NCBI RefSeq assembly: GCF_000282975.1
Contig: NZ_ALJC01000042.1
Location: 1-33,818, forward strand
DNA length: 33,818 nt
Origin: Pseudomonas psychrophila HA-4
GTDB taxonomy: Bacteria; Pseudomonadota; Gammaproteobacteria; Pseudomonadales; Pseudomonadaceae
Reading direction: 5' to 3'
The notes beneath the pieces were generated by a model. It did no database searches. It was not told where the DNA came from and saw only the letters and a list, made by a program, of their open reading frames with translations. Of the stretch, positions 9,448 through 17,379 are shown one piece after another. Made by a program: the position numbers and the translations under genes. Position 1 is the first letter of the stretch; each line of letters begins with the position of its first letter.

Positions 9448-12075
9448 ATGGGCAAATCGCTGGTCATTGTGGAATCCCCGGCTAAGGCCAAGACCATCAA
9501 CAAGTACTTGGGTAACGAGTACGTGGTGAAGTCGAGTATCGGCCATATCCGAGACCTGCCCACCAGCGGTTCGGCTAGCGCCAGCAAAGAACCTGCTGCC
9601 AAGCGTGGTAAGGCAGCGGCGGGCGAAGCGCCGGCACTATCGCCTAAAGAGAAGGCTCAAAAGCAGCTGATCTCGCGCATGGGGGTCGATCCCGAGCATG
9701 GTTGGAAAGCCAAGTACGAGATCTTGCCTGGCAAGGAAAAGGTCATCGAAGAGCTGCGCCGGCTCGCCAAAGATGCTGACACCATCTATCTCGCAACCGA
9801 CTTGGACCGCGAGGGGGAAGCTATTGCTTGGCACCTGCGCGAAGCCATTGGTGGTGATGACAGCCGCTACAAGCGCGTGGTGTTTAACGAAATCACCAAG
9901 AAGGCGATTCAAGAAGCCTTCTCTAAGCCGGGTGAACTGGATATCAATCGGGTTAATGCCCAGCAGGCGCGACGCTTCCTTGATCGCGTTGTGGGTTACA
10001 TGGTGTCGCCGCTGCTGTGGGCGAAAATTGCCCGTGGCCTGTCGGCTGGCCGTGTGCAGTCCGTTGCTGTAAAGCTGGTGGTTGAACGTGAACGTGAAAT
10101 TCGTGCGTTCAACCCTGAAGAGTACTGGGAAATCCACGCTGACCTTGGCACTGCCAAGGGCGCGAAAGTACGCTTCGACGTTGCCCGTGAAAAAGGCGAG
10201 GCCTTCAAGCCGCTGAACGAAGTCCAAGCCATGGCCGCGTTGGAGAAGCTCAAAGCCTCCAACTACACCATTGCCAAGCGCGAAGACAAACCGACCAGCA
10301 GTAAGCCGTCGGCACCGTTTATTACCTCCACCTTGCAGCAGGCCGCGAGCAACCGCCTGGGCTTCGGGGTGAAGAAAACCATGATGATGGCCCAGCGTTT
10401 GTACGAAGCGGGCTACATCACGTACATGCGTACCGATTCCACCAACCTCTCGGCTGATGCGGTCGCGATGGCGCGTACCTACATTGAAGGTGAGTTCGGG
10501 GAGTCCTACCTGCCTCCGACGCCTAACGTGTACAGCAGCAAGGAAGGCGCACAAGAGGCTCACGAAGCGATTCGTCCTTCTGACGTGAATATGCACCCGA
10601 GCAAGCTGTCGGGCATGGAGCGCGACGCTGAGCGCCTCTACGAGCTGATCTGGCGTCAATTCGTGGCGTGCCAGATGCTGCCGGCCAAATACCTGTCGAC
10701 TACCGTTAGTGTGGCGGCGGGTGATTTCGAGTTGCGTGCCAAGGGCCGCATCCTGAAATTCGACGGTTACACCCGTGTGATGCCGCAAATTACCAAGCCG
10801 GGTGATGACGACGTATTGCCGGACATGGCTCAGGGCGACGTGCTCAAACTGATCGATCTCGATCCGAGTCAGCACTTCACCAAGCCACCTGCGCGTTACT
10901 CCGAGGCCAGCTTGGTAAAAGAAATGGAAAAACGCGGTATTGGTCGTCCTTCGACCTACGCGGCGATTATCGGGACCATTCAAGACCGTGGTTACGTGGC
11001 GCTGCATAACCGCCGTTTCTACTCCGAAAAAATGGGCGATATCGTTACCGAGCGTTTATCCGAGAGCTTCTCTGACCTCATGGACTACGGCTTCACCGCC
11101 GGCATGGAAGAGAACCTCGATGACGTGGCACAAGGCGAGCGCGACTGGAAAAACGTGCTTGACGAGTTCTATGGCGACTTCAAGAAAAAACTGGAAGTAG
11201 CGGCTGCGCCGGATGGCGGCATGCGTGCAAACCAGCCAGTCATGACCGACATTCCGTGCAAGGAATGTGGTCGTCCGATGCAGATTCGTACGGCTTCGAC
11301 GGGCGTGTTCCTAGGGTGCTCGGGTTACAGCCTGCCGCCGAAAGAGCGCTGCAAGGCCACCGTCAACCTGGTGCCTGGCGACGAAATCGCTGCGGACGAC
11401 GAGGGTGAATCCGAGTCGCTGGTACTGCTGGGCAAACACCGTTGCCCGATTTGCAGTACGGCGATGGATGCCTACCTGCTGGATGAGAAGCACAAGCTGC
11501 ACATTTGCGGTAACAACCCGGATTGTGTGGGTTACGAAATCGAAGAAGGCAACTACCGCATCAAGGGCTACGAAGGGCCGAGTCTTGAGTGCGACAAGTG
11601 CGGCAGCGAGATGCAGCTTAAAACGGGGCGTTTCGGTAAGTTCTTCGGTTGCACCAACGCAGAATGCAAAAACACCCGCAAACTGCTGAAAAGCGGTGAG
11701 GCTGCGCCGCCGAAAATGGACCCGGTAAAAATGCCGGAGCTTAAGTGCGAGAAAGTTAATGACACGTACATCCTGCGTGACGGTGCTTCGGGCTTGTTCT
11801 TGGCGGCTAGCCAGTTTCCGAAAAACCGTGAAACCCGAGCGCCACTGGTGATCGAAATCATCCCGCACAAGGACGAGATTGATCCTAAATACCACTTCCT
11901 GTGTGAGGCGCCTAAGAAAGACCCGGATGGCCGTCCGGCGGTTATCCGCTACAGTCGCAAAACCAAAGAGCAGTATGTGCAGACTGAAGTGGATGGCAAA
12001 CCGACAGGCTGGCGTGCGTTCTATGATGGCGGGAGCTGGAAAGTCGAAGACAAGCGTAAAGAAAAAGACGCTTGA
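9448..12075 (+). CDS. topA: DNA topoisomerase I (type IA)
   Basis: Relaxes negative supercoils by transient single-strand cleavage. The 875-aa product has the Toprim domain first ([15 protein letters not shown] with Glu9; TDLDREGEA with Asp118 and Asp120), with an Ala/Lys-rich insert at about residues 42-70 often seen in proteobacteria. The active-site Tyr326 lies in [11 protein letters not shown]. Three C-terminal tetra-cysteine zinc motifs follow: CKECGRPM...C, CPICSTAM...C and CDKCGSEM...C. A final basic tail ends the protein. The ATG at 9448 has AGGAA upstream. A strong terminator follows. The gene stands alone. Confidence 0.97.
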   Translation: MGKSLVIVESPAKAKTINKYLGNEYVVKSSIGHIRDLPTSGSASASKEPAAKRGKAAAGEAPALSPKEKAQKQLISRMGVDPEHGWKAKYEILPGKEKVIEELRRLAKDADTIYLATDLDREGEAIAWHLREAIGGDDSRYKRVVFNEITKKAIQEAFSKPGELDINRVNAQQARRFLDRVVGYMVSPLLWAKIARGLSAGRVQSVAVKLVVEREREIRAFNPEEYWEIHADLGTAKGAKVRFDVAREKGEAFKPLNEVQAMAALEKLKASNYTIAKREDKPTSSKPSAPFITSTLQQAASNRLGFGVKKTMMMAQRLYEAGYITYMRTDSTNLSADAVAMARTYIEGEFGESYLPPTPNVYSSKEGAQEAHEAIRPSDVNMHPSKLSGMERDAERLYELIWRQFVACQMLPAKYLSTTVSVAAGDFELRAKGRILKFDGYTRVMPQITKPGDDDVLPDMAQGDVLKLIDLDPSQHFTKPPARYSEASLVKEMEKRGIGRPSTYAAIIGTIQDRGYVALHNRRFYSEKMGDIVTERLSESFSDLMDYGFTAGMEENLDDVAQGERDWKNVLDEFYGDFKKKLEVAAAPDGGMRANQPVMTDIPCKECGRPMQIRTASTGVFLGCSGYSLPPKERCKATVNLVPGDEIAADDEGESESLVLLGKHRCPICSTAMDAYLLDEKHKLHICGNNPDCVGYEIEEGNYRIKGYEGPSLECDKCGSEMQLKTGRFGKFFGCTNAECKNTRKLLKSGEAAPPKMDPVKMPELKCEKVNDTYILRDGASGLFLAASQFPKNRETRAPLVIEIIPHKDEIDPKYHFLCEAPKKDPDGRPAVIRYSRKTKEQYVQTEVDGKPTGWRAFYDGGSWKVEDKRKEKDA

Positions 12076-12092
12076 TACCGAGCTGAACGGCT

Positions 12093-12132
12093 AAAAAACC
12101 GCGCAAGGGCTGCATGCCTTGCGCGGTTTTTT
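12093..12132. terminator. Intrinsic terminator of topA
   Basis: A perfect 16-bp inverted repeat including the A and T tracts (12093-12108 with 12117-12132; core CCGCGCAAGG/CCTTGCGCGG) has an 8-base loop, followed by T residues. Confidence 0.92.
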
Positions 12133-12163
12133 GTTTAGGTGGGGACCCTTCTCCACAAGTTTT

Positions 12164-12255
12164 ATATAGGAGCCAACTTGCTCGCGATCTTTTGATATTG
12201 GGTGGGGCAGTTTCGCTACTCATCGCAGCCTTCGAGCCTCGGCAGCGGCAACAGT
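12164..12255. repeat. REP doublet in inverted orientation (REPIN-like)
   Basis: The left unit, 12166-12188, reads TAGGAGCCAACTTGCTCGCG and can fold as GAGC/GCTC. The right unit, about 12212-12252, read on the minus strand, gives GCCGCTGCCGAGGCTCGAAGGCTGCGAT, a second REP-type sequence. Opposed units about 25 bp apart match the REPIN arrangement known in P. fluorescens. It fills most of the 235-bp gap between topA and the next gene. Confidence 0.65.
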
Positions 12256-12367
12256 GATTTTTTGATCAGGGACGGAGAAAAATCCTCTCGTAATGGCCTT
12301 GCGCCCTTATCCCCTATACCTGAGACTGCTGTCAGCCCTTACCCCATTCGCTGTGGAGCGCCTCAAC

Positions 12368-12889
12368 ATGGCTCACGAACTCTATACCCGTACCAATCAG
12401 AAAATATATTTCGCCGGTTTGGCCCTTGAGGCCATGAATAAGGCCGGGGAGGGGCGGGCTATGAATGCTCAAGCGCTGGTTCAGGCTGAGCGCGAATCGG
12501 CTGTGTTCCATTTGTACGGGGCGCTTTTGGGGTTGTGCCACGAAATCGCAGGTTTTTATCGCTTGCCTCAGGCCAATGCCTCCCGCGTTGAGTTGTTGTT
12601 GACGCAAGAAGTGTTGGATGCGGCGGCGATTCCCGAGCTGGCTGAAATGGTCGAGCTGGCACGAGCGCCGCAAACATGGCTGGCGCAATTAGTTGCCACT
12701 CACGCGGCCTTGTACCAGCCGTTGCAAGCACCAAAGAAGGTTAAGGCAGACGTATTTCAGCCTCTGATCGAGACGGTCAGCCTAGAGGACGAGACCCCCG
12801 AAGGGTTGAGTCGCGAGACGTTGGAGGAGTGGCGTCAGAACCTCAAACGTTTGGCCGTCCGGTTTCGTGATGGACTAAATGAGTGTTGA
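12368..12889 (+). CDS. DUF6586-like conserved hypothetical protein
   Basis: A 173-aa soluble protein conserved next to topA in Pseudomonas; I believe it belongs to the DUF6586 family, whose function is unknown. It begins MAHELYTRTNQKIYFAGLALE and looks all-helical (long Ala/Glu/Leu-rich segments), with no signal peptide or membrane segment. The frame is open from 12293, but ATG 12368 is preceded by GGAG at about 11 bases, and the 25 codons before it look like untranslated sequence. It follows the REP doublet and precedes the small conserved gene at 13008 on the same strand. Confidence 0.8.
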   Translation: MAHELYTRTNQKIYFAGLALEAMNKAGEGRAMNAQALVQAERESAVFHLYGALLGLCHEIAGFYRLPQANASRVELLLTQEVLDAAAIPELAEMVELARAPQTWLAQLVATHAALYQPLQAPKKVKADVFQPLIETVSLEDETPEGLSRETLEEWRQNLKRLAVRFRDGLNEC

Positions 12890-12970
12890 TGGTCGCGTAT
12901 AAAACTGTACAGTCATTCATCAGTCAGTCACTAAACTGTCTCAGATCCTGGAAAAATTACAAAGGATGAC

Positions 12971-12979
12971 TGATATAAT
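12971..12979 (+). promoter_or_regulatory. Extended -10 promoter for the 77-aa gene
   Basis: TG-A-TATAAT is a perfect consensus extended -10 element. No -35 hexamer is recognisable at 16-18 bp. A start near 12986 gives a leader of about 22 bases before ATG 13008. Confidence 0.65.
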
Positions 12980-13007
12980 CCCGCGCTTTCGTGGAGAACA
13001 AACTTTT

Positions 13008-13241
13008 ATGCCAACGTCTTTTCTAGAAATTGTCGAATTGCCAGACGGCCGTATCGAGTTGCGCCGGGCTGAAGACGAGGGGTCTTTGGTGACGCTCAAC
13101 TTCTCGGAAGACGCCAAGGCTTTTCTTCAAGGTCAACACGTCGAGGTGGCCAAAGCCATGCTCAGCGTAGGTGTTCAGATGGCGGGTCGATTGGCCGAAG
13201 GCGAGCTTGAAAAAGACGAAGGACCGCGCATCCTGCACTAA
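13008..13241 (+). CDS. Small conserved hypothetical protein (77 aa)
   Basis: Begins MPTSFLEIVELPDGRIELRRAEDEG and ends GPRILH. I do not know its function; a homologue occupies the same position beside sulA-lexA in P. aeruginosa. It is acidic, without membrane segments or cysteines; an N-terminal beta-hairpin and a central helix (VEVAKAMLSVGVQMAGRL) seem likely. GTGGAG lies 11 bases before the ATG, and an extended -10 promoter is close upstream. It converges on sulA, with hairpins between the two stop codons. Confidence 0.82.
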   Translation: MPTSFLEIVELPDGRIELRRAEDEGSLVTLNFSEDAKAFLQGQHVEVAKAMLSVGVQMAGRLAEGELEKDEGPRILH

Positions 13242-13294
13242 GTGCTTAGTGAGCAGTGCGTGCCACACGGAGGCTTGTGCGATGCGCTCAAGCC
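13236..13294. terminator. Hairpins between the convergent 77-aa gene and sulA
   Basis: CACTAAG (13236-13242) and CTTAGTG (13245-13251) form a 7-bp inverted repeat covering the stop codon of the plus-strand gene. GGCTTG (13272-13277) and CAAGCC (13289-13294) form a second. Neither has a T tract, so terminator function is uncertain. Confidence 0.35.
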
Positions 13295-13300
13295 CTGTGC

Positions 13301-13774
13301 TTAGCCAAGACGAATATTCAAGCTTTGCCCGCGTCCGGTACGTGCTGCGCCAATCAGTTGTTGGCGAGCGGCGACGGTCAACGGGTTAATCCAGCTGACC
13401 ACGGTATGGCTGCGACCCAAACGCAGCGCTTCGCAGGTAAGTTGCATGGCGCTTTTATTGCCGTTGGGTTGCAGGAGCAAAATGCGCTCGCGGTTCAACC
13501 CAGCATCGCGTAGCCAGCTTTGAGTCAAGCTGGCAGGCGGTGCTATCAGGGTTAGCCAGCGGTCGTCTTGTTGCTCGCTCAATTCGCGGAGCATGGGAGC
13601 CAGTAGGTTCAAGCAGTTCCCGGCAGCACCGCGCAGCGACAACTCACTGAATACTTCAGGTTCGGCGCTCCAGGGCGCTTCGAGCACTTCTTTCATCGTA
13701 GAGGGCATGGGTTGTGCCATGAACACTTCGAACAGAGGGAGTTGTGCTGGCAGCGGTGTGTGTGGGAACTGCAT
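13301..13774 (-). CDS. sulA: SOS cell division inhibitor SulA
   Basis: Cytoplasmic SOS protein that blocks FtsZ polymerisation. At 157 aa it has the family length, with the conserved core WLTLIAPPASLTQSWLRDAGLNRERILLLQPNGNKSAMQLTCEALRLGRSHTVVSWINPL of the SulA/RecA-like fold. It is the second gene of the lexA operon: 11 bp separate it from lexA and AAGGAG lies six bases before its ATG. Expression should follow LexA cleavage after DNA damage, since the only visible LexA boxes are upstream of lexA. This lexA-sulA pairing is typical of Pseudomonas, unlike E. coli, where sulA is separate. Confidence 0.93.
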   Translation of the reverse strand: MQFPHTPLPAQLPLFEVFMAQPMPSTMKEVLEAPWSAEPEVFSELSLRGAAGNCLNLLAPMLRELSEQQDDRWLTLIAPPASLTQSWLRDAGLNRERILLLQPNGNKSAMQLTCEALRLGRSHTVVSWINPLTVAARQQLIGAARTGRGQSLNIRLG

Positions 13775-13785
13775 GGCGTCTCCTT

Positions 13786-14394
13786 TTAGCGGCGTATAAC
13801 GCCGACACTCAGGCCTTCGATAACCAGATCTTGCTCTTTGAGATTGACTTCAATGGGCGCGAAATCCGGGTTTTCAGCGATCAGCCAGACCTTGCTGCCT
13901 TCACGCTTGAAGCGCTTAACGGTGACTTCGTCGTCAATGCGGGCCACAACAATCTGGCCGTTTCGGGCTTCGCGGCAGGTATGCACGGCCAGAAGGTCGC
14001 CATCAAAGATGCCGACATCCTTCATGCTCATGCCTTGTACCCGTAGCAGGTAGTCAGCGCGAGGGTGGAAGAAGGTTGGGTTTATGTTGCAGGACTCTTC
14101 GACGTGCTCTTGCGCCAGAATCGGGGCGCCGGCAGCGACTCGGCCGATGATGGGAAGGGTAGATTCGTCAGCTTTGGCCTCAAAGCCGGGTATGCGAATA
14201 CCGCGAGAAGCGCCGGGAGTCATTTCGATAGCACCCTTGCGAGCAAGGGCTTTGAGGTGCTCTTCGGCGGCGTTGGGGGATTTGAAACCCAGCTCCTGTG
14301 CGATCTCGGCACGGGTGGGCGGGTATCCGTTGTCATCCAGGCATCGCTTGATGAAGGCCAGGATCTCAGCTTGGCGTGGCGTCAGTTTTATCAT
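13786..14394 (-). CDS. lexA: LexA repressor of the SOS regulon
   Basis: Transcriptional repressor with autoproteolysis stimulated by RecA filaments. The N-terminal winged helix-turn-helix ([34 protein letters not shown], about residues 4-37) resembles E. coli LexA closely. The cleavage site is Ala88-Gly89 in GRVAAGAPI, and the Ser123/Lys160 dyad lies in GMSMKDVG and VTVKRFK. Length is 202 aa as in the family. It is the first gene of the lexA-sulA operon and diverges from psrA. Two LexA boxes overlap its promoter, indicating autoregulation. Confidence 0.97.
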   Translation of the reverse strand: MIKLTPRQAEILAFIKRCLDDNGYPPTRAEIAQELGFKSPNAAEEHLKALARKGAIEMTPGASRGIRIPGFEAKADESTLPIIGRVAAGAPILAQEHVEESCNINPTFFHPRADYLLRVQGMSMKDVGIFDGDLLAVHTCREARNGQIVVARIDDEVTVKRFKREGSKVWLIAENPDFAPIEVNLKEQDLVIEGLSVGVIRR

Positions 14395-14404
14395 AGTGAT
14401 CGCT

Positions 14405-14420
14405 CTGTCTTTTTATACAG
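14405..14420 (-). promoter_or_regulatory. LexA box, start-proximal
   Basis: CTGTCTTTTTATACAG on the plus strand fits CTG-N10-CAG with the TA-rich inner half. It lies 11 bp before the lexA ATG, just downstream of the predicted transcription start. Confidence 0.9.
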
Positions 14421-14423
14421 TGA

Positions 14424-14439
14424 CTGGGATTATATACAG
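14424..14439 (-). promoter_or_regulatory. LexA box over the lexA -10 element
   Basis: CTGGGATTATATACAG fits CTG-N10-CAG. It starts 19 bp from the first box, and the boxes are separated by only three bases. Confidence 0.9.
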
Positions 14440-14456
14440 TGAAGGCTCATTGGCAA
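14429..14456 (-). promoter_or_regulatory. lexA sigma-70 promoter
   Basis: On the minus strand TTGCCA (14451-14456) and TATAAT (14429-14434) are 16 bp apart. The -10 is embedded in the second LexA box. Confidence 0.75.
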
Positions 14457-14587
14457 TCACCCATTTTCAGCCATCCGCTGGACGGTCACTGGCAGTTTGT
14501 ATAATCCGCCTTTTACCCGGCTAAGCCTTGCTGGCGGCGGCTGTGGTTAAATGCGAGACCGCCCAGTCGCAAACCGAACACGTCGCC

Positions 14588-14616
14588 TTGACTTTTTACA
14601 AGTCGAAACGTATGTT
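14588..14616 (+). promoter_or_regulatory. psrA sigma-70 promoter
   Basis: TTGACT (14588-14593) and TATGTT (14611-14616) are exactly 17 bp apart. The -10 lies within the first PsrA couple, consistent with autorepression. Confidence 0.7.
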
Positions 14617-14631
14617 TCAAACAAGTGTTTA
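14605..14631 (+). promoter_or_regulatory. Tandem PsrA operator at the psrA promoter
   Basis: GAAAC-GTAT-GTTTC (14605-14618) matches the published PsrA consensus exactly. A second couple, CAAAC-AAGT-GTTTA (14618-14631), shares its outer C with the first. Autoregulation by PsrA is established in Pseudomonas; the double arrangement is read directly from the sequence. Confidence 0.85.
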
Positions 14632-14655
14632 AATGTTTTGTCAGGCGGAGTAGCC

Positions 14656-15363
14656 ATGGCCCAGTCGGAAACCGTTGAACGTATCCTTGATGCTGCCGAG
14701 CAGCTGTTCGCGGAAAAAGGTTTTGCTGAAACTTCATTGCGGCTGATTACCAGCAAAGCCTCGGTCAACCTTGCGGCGGTGAATTACCATTTTGGTTCAA
14801 AAAAAGCGCTGATTCAGGCGGTTTTCTCGCGTTTCCTGGGGCCGTTTTGCGCCAACCTTGATCGCGAGCTCGAGCGTCGTCAAGCCAAGCCTGAAAATCG
14901 TCCCAGCCTTGAAGAACTGTTGGAAATACTGGTTGAGCAGGCGCTGGTGATTCAGCCGCGCAGTGGTAATGATCTGTCCATTTTCATGCGCTTGTTGGGG
15001 TTGGCGTTCAGCCAAAGCCAAGGGCACTTACGTCGCTATTTAGAAGACATGTACGGCAAGGTGTTCCGCCGTTATATGGTGCTGGTGAACGAAGCCGCGC
15101 CTCAGATCCCGCCCATTGAGCTGTTTTGGCGTGTGCACTTTATGCTTGGTGCCGCGGCGTTCAGCATGTCTGGGATCAAAGCCCTGCGCGCCATCGCCGA
15201 AACCGATTTTGGGGTTAATACCTCAATCGAGCAGGTGATGCGCTTGATGGTGCCATTTCTTGCTGCGGGCATGCGTGCGCAAAGCGGTGTGACTGATCCG
15301 GTGATGGTCGGGGCCCAGCTTCGTCCCCGCACTAAAACCCCGCCGGTTGCCGTCAAGGTTTGA
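14656..15363 (+). CDS. psrA: TetR-family fatty-acid-responsive regulator PsrA
   Basis: In Pseudomonas PsrA represses itself and beta-oxidation genes, is released by long-chain fatty acyl signals and activates rpoS. The 235-aa product has the N-terminal TetR helix-turn-helix (ILDAAEQLFAEKGFAETSLRLITSKASVNLAAVNYHFGSKKALIQAVF, about residues 10-57), followed by an all-helical ligand domain. I chose ATG 14656, with GGAG five bases upstream; the frame is open from 14551, but that part overlaps the promoter and operator. It diverges from lexA, and its target operon fadBA lies about 5.7 kb upstream of it in this window. The assignment rests on protein similarity by recall, the lexA neighbour and the operator. 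Confidence 0.94.
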   Translation: MAQSETVERILDAAEQLFAEKGFAETSLRLITSKASVNLAAVNYHFGSKKALIQAVFSRFLGPFCANLDRELERRQAKPENRPSLEELLEILVEQALVIQPRSGNDLSIFMRLLGLAFSQSQGHLRRYLEDMYGKVFRRYMVLVNEAAPQIPPIELFWRVHFMLGAAAFSMSGIKALRAIAETDFGVNTSIEQVMRLMVPFLAAGMRAQSGVTDPVMVGAQLRPRTKTPPVAVKV

Positions 15364-15532
15364 CCGCTCGCGGGTGGGCGCGGCAGCTTTGTTCCGCTAA
15401 GCTAGCCGCCATGCCTAGCCCTGACTTATTCCCGTCTATTGATTCGTCGCTGCCTCTCTGGTGTGCGGCGATCAGGCGTGCGCCCGCACCTCTGAACCGG
15501 GAAATAAGCGCTTTCTCTCTTAAGGATTTTCC

Positions 15533-16543
15533 ATGAGTTCTGCCTTGCAAGGCTCCTTGATGGTGGACGTCGCCGGTACCTGGCTGACGGCTGAAGACCG
15601 GCAACTGCTGCGCCAGCCTGAAGTGGGTGGCTTGATCATCTTTGCCCGCAATATTGAGCATCCGCGGCAAGTGCGTGAGTTGAGTGCGTCGATTCGTGCT
15701 GTGCGCCCCGACTTGCTGCTGGCAGTCGACCAAGAGGGCGGCCGGGTGCAGCGTCTGCGCCAAGGCTTTGTGCGTCTGCCAGCCATGCGCGCAATTGCCG
15801 ACAACCCCAACGCTGAGTACCTGGCAGAGCAATGCGGCTGGTTAATGGCCACTGAAGTCTTGGCCGTAGGCCTGGATTTAAGCTTTGCCCCGGTATTGGA
15901 TCTTGATTACCAGCGCAGCGCTGTGGTGGGCAGTCGTTCTTTTGAAGGCGACCCTGAGCGTGCGGCACTGCTGGCGGGCGCCTTTATTCGCGGGATGAAT
16001 GCAGCGGGCATGGCTGCAACGGGTAAGCATTTTCCTGGGCATGGGTGGGCAGAGGCTGACTCTCATGTAGCCATTCCTACTGATGAGCGCAGTCTTGAGC
16101 AGATCCGTGCCCACGACCTGGTGCCATTTGCCCGTTTGAGCAAGCACTTAGCAGCTGTGATGCCAGCACATGTGATTTACCCGCAAGTCGATAGCCAGCC
16201 AGCCGGGTTCTCGCGACGCTGGTTGCAGGATATTTTGCGTGGCGAACTGCAATTTGACGGGGTCATTTTCAGTGATGACCTGTCGATGGCGGGGGCGCAC
16301 GTTGTGGGCGATGCGGCCAGCCGCATTGAGGCGGCTTTGTCTGCCGGTTGCGACATGGGCCTGGTGTGCAACGACCGTGCCGCCGCCGAGCTTGCGCTCA
16401 GCGCAGCGCAGCGTCTTAAGGTCACGCCATCGGCACGTATTGCGCGTATGCGGGCCCAGGCTTGGGCCAGTACTGACTGTCGCCAAAGCCCGCGTTGGCA
16501 GGTGGCGATGGGCGCGCTCAAAGATGCTCAATTAATCGATTAA
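15533..16543 (+). CDS. nagZ: Beta-N-acetylhexosaminidase NagZ (GH3)
   Basis: Cytoplasmic glycosidase that removes GlcNAc from anhydro-MurNAc peptides during wall recycling; in Pseudomonas this affects AmpC beta-lactamase induction. The 336-aa product has the GH3 TIM-barrel features: VDQEGGRVQRLR, the KHFPGHG signature with the catalytic His of the flexible loop (GWAEADSHVAIP), and FDGVIFSDDLSMAGA containing the Asp nucleophile. An AAGGA site precedes ATG 15533. It lies 25 bp before the phosphorylase gene, suggesting one transcript. No signal peptide, as expected. Confidence 0.96.
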   Translation: MSSALQGSLMVDVAGTWLTAEDRQLLRQPEVGGLIIFARNIEHPRQVRELSASIRAVRPDLLLAVDQEGGRVQRLRQGFVRLPAMRAIADNPNAEYLAEQCGWLMATEVLAVGLDLSFAPVLDLDYQRSAVVGSRSFEGDPERAALLAGAFIRGMNAAGMAATGKHFPGHGWAEADSHVAIPTDERSLEQIRAHDLVPFARLSKHLAAVMPAHVIYPQVDSQPAGFSRRWLQDILRGELQFDGVIFSDDLSMAGAHVVGDAASRIEAALSAGCDMGLVCNDRAAAELALSAAQRLKVTPSARIARMRAQAWASTDCRQSPRWQVAMGALKDAQLID

Positions 16544-16547
16544 CTGA

Positions 16548-17306
<759 letters not shown>

Positions 17307-17317
17307 CACACACACAC

Positions 17318-17354
17318 CTTGCCCCGCGATCCTTTTAAAAGATCGAGGGGCAAG
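17318..17354. terminator. Hairpin between the convergent phosphorylase and helicase genes
   Basis: CTTGCCCC-GC-GATC (17318-17331) pairs with 17341-17354 with one mismatch and a 9-base AT-rich loop. The T tract is absent, so it may be a weak or Rho-assisted terminator for both genes. A short AC repeat (17306-17317) precedes it. Confidence 0.5.
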
Positions 17355-17379
17355 CTAGCTTCTATTGATTGGCGCTGTT

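Noticed and set aside
9637..11007. Long minus-strand frame (456 codons) opposite topA
   Set aside because: Antisense shadow of an intact essential gene; Arg/His-rich and low in structured motifs.
12905..12912. CTGTACAG as a LexA box
   Set aside because: LexA sites need ten bases between CTG and CAG; this palindrome has two.
14500..14505. TATAAT on the plus strand 150 bp before psrA
   Set aside because: No acceptable -35 at 16-18 bp, and a better promoter overlaps the PsrA operator.
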